Origin: Siphonodentalium dalli
Taxonomy: Eukaryota > Mollusca > Scaphopoda > Gadilida > Siphonodentaliidae
Length of the DNA stretch: 64,000 nt
Direction of reading: 5' to 3'
Assembly (NCBI GenBank): GCA_032622095.1
Contig: CP136062.1
Coordinates: 38,994,918 to 39,058,917, forward strand
The position numbers and the translations under genes were made by a program. Numbering within the stretch: the stretch's first letter is position 1; every line of letters starts with the position of its first letter. The notes beneath the pieces were generated by a model that searched no databases, had not been told where the DNA came from, and saw only the letters and a list, made by a program, of their open reading frames with translations. Positions 21,418 through 30,146 of this stretch are shown here, piece after piece.

Positions 21418-21591
21418 AAGTATCTAGATGTCCATGAAGTTCCTGAAGCATTGCTGCGTCATTGATGACGATGAGGCCTCCGCACATAGATCTGCATACC
21501 GACATCGCCTCAGTCTGTGAACGTGTATCCGTACTAATGTATATGCAGGTCCCGGACGCAGCCAGCCACACTCGATTACTTCCGATGCACC
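21418..21591 (-). CDS. C-type lectin domain, N-terminal half (internal exon)
   Basis: This is a 174-nt exon, phase 1 in and phase 1 out, with acceptor TTGTATTGTTATAG and a strong donor GTAAGT (21412-21417). It reads CIGSNRVWLAASGTCIYIST, then QTEAMSVCRSMCGGLIVIND and AAMLQELHGHLDT. The C...SGTC pair matches a long-form CTLD N-terminus, and the helix alpha-1 Cys with GG-L-V-I is the classic core. It joins in frame to the half-domain exon at 3344-3570 across a 17.8-kb intron and, upstream, to the TSP1 exon at 28460-28642. The other two possible frames either hit a stop or lack domain features. Confidence 0.88.
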
Positions 21592-21601
21592 CTATAACAA
21601 T

Positions 21602-21645
21602 ACAAGAAAACCATAGTCAGAAATGGTAGCGCCCTCAAGGTCATA
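21602..21645. repeat. dispersed repeat end next to the CTLD acceptor
   Basis: On the minus strand this reads GCGCTACCATTTCTGACTAT then GGTTTTCTTGTAT and supplies the pyrimidine tract of the CTLD exon acceptor. Almost the same sequence is at 23808-23841 on the plus strand, at the edge of an inverted-repeat element. A related one is at 55141-55185, before another acceptor-like site. Confidence 0.55.
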
Positions 21646-22043
21646 TTATTAGCCATATATACAATATAACAACTTTAATGTGTGATTGTGAAAAATATGT
21701 ATATAGGTAATGCCTATGTACTTGATTATATGTGATATTTTTTTCTAATTTAATTTTAAATAGTGGTCAGAGTAGCGCATGAAATAGCATGCAAAATAAT
21801 AATCGGGCAACAATTTGCGATCTTCGTAACATGGTTCAAGTACGAGCACGTTTATAATCACATTTATTATCCAATTACGCAAGTACCGAGTATGTTTTAA
21901 TCACAATAGTCCACCACCTTCTGCGACAGGGTCAGATAAACTTGCCAATATACACCCTAGGAGGGCGTAATGCTGATCAAAGAATGGCCTCAGGTAGTGC
22001 ACTCCTGATATGACCTCTCATGAGTATTAATTAAAATACATGC

Positions 22044-22222
22044 ATGGTTCCAAGAGGGTGAATTAAAATATGGTCACACACAGAGAGGGTTAATTGAAAT
22101 ATGGTCCGATGAGGGTAAATTAAAATATGGTCACATCGCGGTTAAATAAAATATCGTCCCATGACGTTAATTAATATATCGTCCAATGAGGGTTAATAAA
22201 AATATGGTCCCTTAATAAAAAT
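22044..22222 (+). repeat. short minisatellite, 25-32 bp units
   Basis: About six degenerate units of the type 'agggttaattaaaatatggtcccatg'. The unit length drifts from 32 to 25 bp. No coding or regulatory meaning is evident. Confidence 0.6.
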
Positions 22223-22734
22223 TTCTATTCATAGCTCCGATATATTCCGCATACACAGAAATGAAAAGTCAATATTTACAAACAGCACGAAGGATTAACG
22301 TGGGAATTGGTTATAATGACCATCCCAATTCATTTAGAATATAACATGCCGATATTTGTCGCGTATAACTAAATGAAAAAATTTACTAAACGATATAAAA
22401 ATTAATATGTTAAACACCGATATAAACAAACACCTCGTAGGATTCATGTTCCGAATTCCAATTAAATTTCTTATACAATCGTCAAATTCCCGTGCAGTAT
22501 AATAGTAGATAGCATTCCGATTTTTGTTACTTGAAAATAAAATAAAAGTTCAAATAACAATGCTACAAGGAAGGTTAAAGAACAATAGAAACACATAACG
22601 CGCAGCGCGCTAATGGTTAACGCGCGAATTCCCGTTATAATTAATCGCCTTGCACTTCTTGGCATGCAATAACAAACCATGGGTTAATCAAGCATGTCTC
22701 GAGAGACGCCCGCTGCATGAAGCGAAATAATGTA

Positions 22735-22865
22735 AATGACAATAAACGAAATTGAAAGTCCCAACTACACCTTTTACCGGACTCGAACTCGGGGTCGCAC
22801 TACAACTTTTAATGCGTCTCAAAAATCCCAATTTATATAAATAAAAGCTCCAGCGCCCATACATT
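22735..22865 (-). repeat. dispersed repeat, SINE-like, copy 1
   Basis: It matches 55388-55520: 'gacaataaacgaaattgaaa', 'cccaactacac', 'ttttaccggactcg' and 'taaataaaa' in the same order. On the minus strand GAGTTCGAGTCC resembles a tRNA B box, so a tRNA-derived SINE is possible, but the A box is weak. Confidence 0.45.
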
Positions 22866-23225
22866 ACCAAGAGCCAGCAGTTTATAATACACGCGGGGCG
22901 CGAAATGAACGATCCATGTATATGTTTGTTGTCGGTTAGATTGCAGGTTGCCCATAGACACAATGTGGATGTTTGCCTCATGTGTCATTGCCGGAGTAAA
23001 CGTATGACAATCGACCAGATAAGTTGATATGCAATGTTTGGATCTTCCTCGTTCAAATGGTATTCAATATGGAATATGTTGTTACGCCCTCTTATGGTTT
23101 ATATTAGCAAGCACATATGACCCTGTCGTAGGAAGTGATGGATTAAATGTGATTAACACGTACTCGGTATTTGGTGGACTAAATGTGATTAGAAACGTAC
23201 TGGGTACATTTGCGTACTCGAAACA

Positions 23226-23828
23226 TGTAAAAGAATATCGACATTGTTTGCATGCTTATTATTCTGAATTCTATTGCATGTACTGTCCAGACCTCTATTT
23301 CAATAGAAATTAGAACAAATAATACAGAAAAGATACATGCCAGCCGAAAACAATTCAAATTCGTATAAGAGAACTGAGCAACTAACAGTTTAGTGTATTT
23401 GCCCCGAGATGGCAGCCCGTCAACACAATGACGTGTCAATCGTCAAGGTGTTCGCCACATTTTTGGCAATGGGTGTGGGGTTATCGTGTATCAATGCAAT
23501 GGCCGTTGCAGTTTGGCGATGACCCTTTCAACCAATTGGAACGTATACATGCCCTTTGTGAACACATATCAAACCTGACGTATGGTGTGTGAATATTTCA
23601 TAATTATCATAATTTACTTTGGCACGTCTTATTTTTAAAATGTTTTCACATGCTTTCTCACCAAGCGCACTTTATACACACATACAAATAATATTACATA
23701 TAATCAACTACATAGCAGTTACCTATAATATATAAGTTGTTCACAATCACTACATTAAAGCTCCATTATATTTTATATATGCCTAATAATATGATTTTGC
23801 GGGCGTTACCATTTCGGACTATGGTTTT
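23226..23828. other. intron, nothing recognised
   Basis: No exon with TSP1 or lectin features and no bounded element was found, apart from the dispersed-repeat edge at 23808-23841. Confidence 0.4.
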
Positions 23829-24666
23829 CTTGTATATAAAGTGATCTGGTGATTCGAAAATTAAGTGGGACTTTAATCACTGATTATGCTTTTCGAGTAA
23901 ATGTATTCCCTTAGTAGGCTGTACTGTTTTATGGAGAAAACGTATGGCGCGCTGTGCTCGACCATCATTTTGGCTACAATCAAATTAAACTTAAAAGTAT
24001 AACTAGACGAAGTTTGTTATAACTTTCGACGTATCCATACATCTTTAATAGAACAGTTCAGTCCCAATACAACAATTCTGAAGAAAATGTTGAAGATGAA
24101 TTACGCTTGTGAACCAGCATTATGTGCAACCATAAAATAATCACGAGTCTGCACATTCCTCAAGTTACATGTTTGTTCTTCGACAGTCGGGGGGGGGGGG
24201 TTCCGGGCACGTATGCCGGGTGGTGGGTGGTCGATGGGACCAACAAACACTTTTTTCCGCAACTCACAGGGTGGGTGTCCAAAAATGTTCTGGAAAAACT
24301 GCCGAAAACGGAAAACATTTTGGACGCGGGGGGTGGGTGGGTCCCAACAAGGGTAGAAAGGAAACAATCATCATATGTGCCCCCACCCCCCCCCCCCATT
24401 GCGACAGTCGGGGCTATTTTCATTCTAGACTATTCACGACAGTGTCCAAAGTTCGATATTCTCGCTATACACTGCACGTATTTATGTAGAAAGTACAACT
24501 GCGCCTTCAAACCATCATTTGTTTACAAAATTGTAGCAAATAATTATAATCAGACAAAGACTGCATTAGTTTTCGACAAAAACATACAAACTCAAGATAA
24601 TTATGACGAAGCAAGTTTTTAGAGGCCCACTTAATTTTCGAATCACCAGATTACATTATGTACAAG
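23829..24666. mobile_element. inverted-repeat element (about 840 bp, ~44-bp TIRs)
   Basis: The left end, 23829-23873, and the reverse complement of the right end, 24621-24666, match over about 44 bp (core CTGGTGATTCGAAAATTAAG). A single copy of the same end is at 28307-28350, close to the TSP1 exon. The interior has G10 and C10 runs (24190, 24404) and no transposase. Overlapping open frames on both strands here are low-complexity artefacts. Confidence 0.65.
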
Positions 24667-25732
24667 ATATTCCAGATTATATACCATTTGAAAGAGGAAG
24701 CTCCAAAACATTGCACTATCAACTTATCCGGACGAATGAACTGTGAACATGTTGTTTTTGTCAATGCGCCGACGTGTGTTCTGTGTTTAAGTTCGTTCTG
24801 GTCTGTACTGCCGGTTTATTATTCTCAATGGAAGGGGAATCACTCTATCTCTTAGTTATGAGTCATGATGTATTCTTGGGTAAATAACTGGTGGAAGTCT
24901 TGATATGAATATGAGAATCTCTATCGTTTGGTGGACACTCATATGTCACATCTGTTCCGTATTCTGGTGAGATATATACAATTGGTTTCTTCTGCCAAGT
25001 GGTTTATGCCATGGAATATGTTGTGTATTATAATTATTTCGGCCAATTTGGCCGGTTACTTCATGTGAGTTTTTCATCTGACGTGTGTGTCGGAATAATG
25101 ATGTGGAGGATTTATGTAAATGTTAGCCCAAACTACATTTCCAAGTAACGATGGTTTTGTTGTTTATTTTGAGGAATAATACCGCGTCAGATGAATTCAG
25201 CCCAAATATGTTAACAGTTGTCGTATAAAACATTCGGCAGTAAGTTAGCGTTATTTAGTATTTGTGGATGTCCTTTAACATGGGGAAAATAGACTACTGC
25301 GTTTGAACGAGCATGTGAATTGTCGTTTTTAATGTATAGCAACTTTATAATCAATAACAGAGGCATTCTCTGTCAAATAAGGTCGCTCTATTTACGATAC
25401 CAATTGGGGAACTTTGTAAATTAAATTACGCGTAAACTTAACCTGCTGCAAATAGAAAAGGTGTCGGAATCGGCGTACTCGCCCCAGGGCTAACTCGCCC
25501 AATCGGCGCGTGCCAACTCGGAATAAAAGGCCAACTCGGAATAAAAGATGCATACGGGGTGTTATATGGCGTTTGGTCCGTTGTTTCTCAATGAATATTA
25601 TTGAAATTTGGTGTATATGTCCGGGCTGGGACATGGAATACAACAACGTTTGAATTGTTTTTAAATTTACAAATTTTTTGATTTTATTCATTTTGTTTTC
25701 GTTCTGAAACACACTATAAAGTGTATATAATA
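24667..25732. other. intron, nothing recognised
   Basis: A short direct repeat 'aactcggaataaaag' occurs twice at about 25510-25548. No exon or element boundaries are convincing. Confidence 0.4.
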
Positions 25733-26030
25733 TAATAACGAACACGAGACATACATAATTTATGAACTGTTAACAAAAGATATCAAATTCAATACATGAC
25801 AAAGATGACTCAGTGGAGTTTATAAAGTGAACATAAAAACATTGAGGTAAGAATCTTTTTAGGAATTCAACTTTATTTAATGATAATAAACACATAAATT
25901 AAAATAACAAACATGAGACATACATGATTTATAAACTGTTAACAAAAGATATCAAACTCAATACAGGACAAAGATGACTCAGTGAAGTTTATAAAGTGAA
26001 CATAAAAATATTAAGGTAAAAATCTTTTTA
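25733..26030. repeat. 169-bp tandem duplication
   Basis: Two diverged copies at an offset of 169 bp share 'gagacatacat.attta', 'ctgttaacaaaagatatcaa' and 'gacaaagatgactcagtg' (from 25746 and 25915). No coding sequence. Confidence 0.7.
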
Positions 26031-26059
26031 AGCATTACTAAACCGTTTAGCACAGTCCA

Positions 26060-27420
26060 CTTCACTCATCCGATCATCACTAAACTTCATATTTATCTTG
26101 ATATTGATCTATCAGATGAGAGCTATCAAATATTTTTTTTATTTTATAGGAAAAATGGTCGCCAGCGGCCATATTGCATTTACGTTATATGTTATCGCGT
26201 CATGTCGATATCTAGTATTACTTAGAAATTTCACCTTTCCAGATTCATAATTGCTCCATTGACTGTAACAGATGGAATTATTCCCCTCTTCGGATAGAGT
26301 GTCACTGAAACTTTATTTTGTCAGACTGTCTGTATAGTCACTGATTATATATGGCAATAATCTGTAATAAGATGTAGCACTATTTTATTTTATATTTACA
26401 TGCAGTGCTGTTTTTATACAACAATTCTAACCCCCCCCCTAGATCATCATGTGATCGACCATACATCGCGCGAGGACCTGGTTGAATTAAGGGGGGTTTT
26501 TATCGATAACTTCTGTCCTCAGGCTAGATTATACTTATGACATTTAATGGCATGTTTCTAACATGGATGGTTAGATATGCGTGAGACACCACCACTCTTC
26601 AATTCACACCAAGTTATCAGCTGTCATATTCGGATATTAGAACCCATAGCCATGATATATGGTTTATTTTGTGTATACTAGTAATATTGTTATTTTCAGT
26701 ACCTTTATATACCAGTACTGTGTATAACAATGCATATACATTAATCCATGTATACATGTATATTGATTCAACGGATTCAGTGGTTTTGTCCATCAGTCTA
26801 TCAAATTTGCGGGGAAAACATGGCCACAAGCAGTACACCCTGTTAAATTTCGAATTTGAATCAATTGGCGCACCCTGCAGCCAGCTTTTATTGGAGAACT
26901 TTTTCTCATGTGGATAGTTTGGGTCACCGCTAGATGTGAGCCATGTTTTGTTCTCAAGCTGTCCTTGTGAAGACATCACTGCCAGCGGTGATCTTGAATT
27001 TTACTATTTTTATGGCTAAATAATTTGGTTGATCCTACAGACGACACCCCTTATCCGATCGTCACCAGATTCCACAATGATCTTCTGGATAACCAGGGGG
27101 AGAGTAATCTAATTTTCCCGAATTTCGTTAAAAAACATTACCACAGGCAGCAATTTGGTATCTTACTGTTTGATCCTCTTTTGCGTGACTGAATTGTTTA
27201 GCAACTGTACAGTCATATCCCTCATCTGATAGTCACCACACTTTATATTGATCTTCGGGCTGACAACTAGATGGGAGCTATCGAATGCTTTGAATTTTTT
27301 TGGAAAACATTGTCGCCAGCAGTCATCTTCTATTTTGGTTTTTATATACATGTATATCTCTTCATTCGGATAGCCAGTATTACGTAGGTACTTCAACTTT
27401 CCGCATTCCTGTCATCATTT
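26060..27420. repeat. old tandem repeat, ~200-300 bp units
   Basis: Recurring phrases in the same order ('atccgatc.tcac', 'atattgatct', 'gagctatc', 'ggaaaa..tggtcgccagc.gccat') occur at about 26070-26180, 26800-26990, 27050-27150 and 27220-27330. The units are strongly diverged. No coding role is evident. Confidence 0.45.
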
Positions 27421-27575
27421 GAAATATAAAAATTTACCTGATACCATGCACCCTTCAAAATTTGTTTCGTCGTATCTATTTTAATGACCCGTATGGTAAT
27501 ATTGATACAGATATATTTGTCAAACATTTCTTTGTACAATATACAGGTATTTAGTTTGTAACAAAATCTAGAAAT

Positions 27576-28240
27576 ATATAATAGTAGCTGGTGGACCCTA
27601 CTTCGTCCGGGATGTTCCCCTCTGATTTTCGGAGAATTGCGCGATTTAACCTTGAATTGACCATTTTAAAGGTGAACGTCATGTCGGGTCACGATTTGAC
27701 CCGCCCAAAACACTCCCCGGACAAAAGTCACGACAAAAGTACCCGTCGAAATCCGCCCGGCTTTACCCGATTTGACCTTGAATTGACAATTTTGAATGTC
27801 AAGATCAGGTCAGGGTCATAATTTGACCCACCCGAAACACTCCTTGGACAAAAGTAACAGTAGGTATTATATTTCGTTGAAATACTTCGTTTTACCAGAT
27901 TTGACCTTGAATTGATCTTTTTGAATGTCAAAGTCAGGTCGGGATCAAGATTTGACCCGTCCAAATAGTCCAGAAACATGCCTACATCAGCACGTTCGAG
28001 AACATGGTCCCACGTGAAATCGGACCCGTCAATATTGCTCCCGGGATCGAAGTAGTCCTACACACAAATTTTTAGTCGGATCGGTCAAGGTCCAGAAACA
28101 TGCCTATGAGCGAGGTCAAGTTGACACGTTAAATACCAAATCCGAGTCGGATCAGTCGAGCAGTGTTAGAGTCTATAACACATACACACATGCATTCATG
28201 CATACACACATACATACAGACAGGTGTTCCAAAATGTATA
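27576..28240 (+). mobile_element. non-autonomous element related to 5003-5837
   Basis: The left end GGTGGACCCTACTTCGTCCG parallels GGTGACCCGACTTCGTCCG of the insertion in LINE 1. The right end has a CA-rich tail then 'ttccaaaatgtataat', parallel to 'tttcaaaatatataat'. The interior contains three diverged copies of 'ttgaccttgaattga.c.ttttgaatgtcaa' (about 27645, 27775, 27900). No protein is encoded. Confidence 0.6.
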
Positions 28241-28398
28241 ATCGATAGCTACAACAATTCTATGGTAGATAGTTCACGGCCGACCTGATGCATGCATCTT
28301 AGTTTTCTTGTAATTATGTGGTCTGGTGATTCGAAAATTAAGTGGGGCTTTAAATATGAAGCACGCTCGTAACTAATCAGACACCAACTGAGTAACTG

Positions 28399-28482
28399 CA
28401 TGTCTCCATACTGACCTTGATATGTAAGATTAACGGAGGAGCCATGTCTCCATACTGACCTTGATATGTAAGATTAACGGAG
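28399..28482 (-). repeat. 44-bp tandem duplication containing a splice donor
   Basis: CATGTCTCCATACTGACCTT is present at 28399 and 28443 with 20 further identical bases. On the minus strand each copy contains CAAG|GTCAGT, so the donor of the TSP1 exon is present twice in a row, 44 bp apart. Use of the distal copy would add 44 nt and shift the frame. Confidence 0.8.
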
Positions 28483-28642
28483 CCAATGCACGATAACAGC
28501 TGGAAGTCCTCTCCGGTGCACAATCTGCCGCCGTGCATCGGCTCGGGGTTATTACAACCCCTGGTCCGCCCTTTCACTCCTCGACACCCTTCAATTAGCA
28601 CGCAAGAGTTGGAGTCAATCCAAGGCGCCCATTCTCCGTCGA
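28460..28642 (-). CDS. TSP1 repeat exon (last TSP1 before the lectin domain)
   Basis: This is a 183-nt exon, phase 1 at both ends. The acceptor is ATCAACTAG (weak pyrimidine tract) and the donor CAAG|GTCAGT. It encodes [V]DGEWAPW, then CRGVKGRTRGCNNPEP, GGRLCTGEDFQLLSCIGS and a tail VNLTYQ. Five of the six TSP1 cysteines are visible; the sixth, expected 4-5 residues after LLSC, is missing. The tail coincides with the duplicated donor segment, so the 3' border has probably shifted. It joins in frame to GCIGSNRVW of the lectin exon. TSP1 modules bind glycosaminoglycans or proteins outside the cell. Confidence 0.82.
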
Positions 28643-28804
28643 CTAGTTGATAAAATAAATTAGAACCATCAGATATGAACCTTAATGCCCAACATGTAGA
28701 TAATGAAGGATACATATATATGCACGTGTAACTTCCCTGTATACATTTTAGAATGTTGACCACTTCACAAAAGGCACTGATTTGCGAGCCTGATTATAGC
28801 GTGT

Positions 28805-29232
28805 CTGTCATTTGCAGAATGAGGTCCACAGAGGGTGAATTTAGTGGTGCTAGCCCGATTTGCGGGATAGCGTCACAACATTCACCCTCTGGGGACATTA
28901 TTCTGCTTAAGCCTCATCTTCTCTGGAAAGTTTTTTTATTATCAAATTTCAATAGTAACTTCTTCACATATAGAATATATTTATTTTTTATTTTTTACTT
29001 TAGTTTCTCTATATTCCCAAATTGCCAGACGACACATTGCATAATCGAGGTTCCCAATGGTTGTACATCACAATATTCACCATTTGGGAACTTCAATCTG
29101 AGTCTATGTCTCCCATAGTAGATGAGACATGCACAATGAGGTCCCCAAAGGGTGAATTAAGTTATGCTAGCCCGCTATGTGGGATAGCGTCACTAAGTTC
29201 ACCTTATATAGACATCATTCTGCAAATGACAG
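28805..29232. mobile_element. foldback MITE with two internal hairpins
   Basis: The termini are inverted: CTGTCATTTGCAGAATGA (left) and TCATTCTGCAAATGACAG (right). Inside are two hairpins of similar sequence, 28816-28910 and 29131-29226, each with 'agggtgaatt' and 'gctagcccg.t.t.cgggatagcgtcac'. There is no coding sequence. It lies in the intron between the two complete TSP1 exons. Confidence 0.75.
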
Positions 29233-29589
29233 GCGCACTAAACTTGGGACAAATAAGCAGTGCACACTTTATTAAGATATATAGTATGAGTTCATACATG
29301 AAATATTTCCGGTGTGGAATCAGGGATGCGGCGATTCTAACAAATTATGGCACAGCGCGACTTTTAATTATGTACTGTGTGTAAATTGTATGGCGTTTAT
29401 TTATACATGTATACTTAAAGCTTGAACTGCAGGTATACCTACATGTATGCGGAGTTTTGGTGGTTATGATATCTTTGTAGAGCTATATCAGTCCAATTCA
29501 CAATTACTCAAGAAGTTTACGAGGTATTCCACCATGCGACATGTCATTCTATTGATAATTGAGTACTCATTATGTATATGTATGAATAA

Positions 29590-29860
29590 AGTTCATATAT
29601 TCAAAATGGCCGCCAATATGGCAACCGGAAATGGAAATAATTACGATTTTTTACTAATATATTCTATATCAGTTTCTGCTATTTGGAACTGATGGAGAAT
29701 TGTGACTTTATTTTGTATTTTTTTTATATTAACTAATATTGGGACAATGAAATTAAAACTTCCTTAGGTCCTAGCCCCTTTCGATCAATCAAAAATTTTA
29801 TTTTACAGAATGCGCTATAAAAGTTTCATAGATATAACACTGTTAGTCTGTTATAGAGGT
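29590..29860. repeat. dispersed repeat, related to 16384-16650
   Basis: Colinear similarity to 16384-16650: AAAATGGCCGCC, 'tctgct.tttggaact', 'tgactttattttgt', 'ggtcctagcccctttcgatc' and 'ttttacagaa.gcg'. The copy ends just before the duplicated donor region of the TSP1 exon. Confidence 0.65.
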
Positions 29861-29881
29861 AGAAGGAGCCAGCCGTGAGGC

Positions 29882-29993
29882 GGACGTGCACACTAAAGGC
29901 GGTTCTAATGTAAGTGTGGTACCTGGACACGTGAGGCGGATGTGCATACTAAAGGCGGTTCGAATGTAAGTGTAGTACCTGGACACGCTGTTT
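29882..29993 (-). repeat. 56-bp tandem duplication of the TSP1 exon's donor end
   Basis: Two copies at an offset of 56 bp. On the minus strand each reads TGTCCAG|GTAC.ACACTTACAT and carries the last exon codons (C-P) and the 5' splice site. The exon-proximal copy is the true donor (GTACTA, 29973-29978); the second (GTACCA, 29917-29922) is an intronic duplicate. The same block recurs in the exon shells near 50090-50190 and 52046-52146. Confidence 0.8.
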
Positions 29994-30146
29994 GTTCGCA
30001 TAGCGCCACATCTGTGTTGGAATCGGGGCATGTTTTCCCGCCGGTTGCCGGAGTCGGATGAGTGCACGTTCTGGTTCGTGTCTGTCTCCCTAAGCCGCAC
30101 GTTGTACTGCAACCACCGTCGTTCCACTGAGACCAACCACCATCAA
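29979..30146 (-). CDS. TSP1 repeat exon at the edge of the satellite
   Basis: This is a 168-nt exon (56 codons), phase 1 in and out. The acceptor TTAATTTACAG and the first 19 exon bases are exactly the satellite unit. The donor is CCAG|GTACTA. It encodes [V]DGGWSQWNDGGCSTTCG, LGRQTRTRTCTHP, GGKTCPDSN and VALCEQTACP. All six TSP1 cysteines, the W-x5-W-like layer and the R-x-R strip are present, so the module looks functional. It is the first sequence 3' of the array on the coding strand. It joins in frame to the next TSP1 exon (28460-28642). Confidence 0.9.

Larger units (their letters stand above)
21833..23225. repeat. 1.4-kb unit with long inverted ends
   Basis: The left arm, 21833-21995, is the reverse complement (with mismatches) of the right arm, 23083-23225. 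Shared phrases are 'ttacgccctc', 'gaccctgtcg', 'aatgtgatta' and 'tactcggta'. The unit could be a DNA-transposon-like element with degraded ends; no transposase is seen. It encloses a minisatellite (22044-22222) and a SINE-like repeat (22735-22865). Confidence 0.55.

Noticed and set aside
24101-24622. Overlapping open frames on both strands rich in Pro/Gly
   Set aside because: They cross G10 and C10 runs inside an inverted-repeat element; the apparent proteins are low-complexity artefacts.
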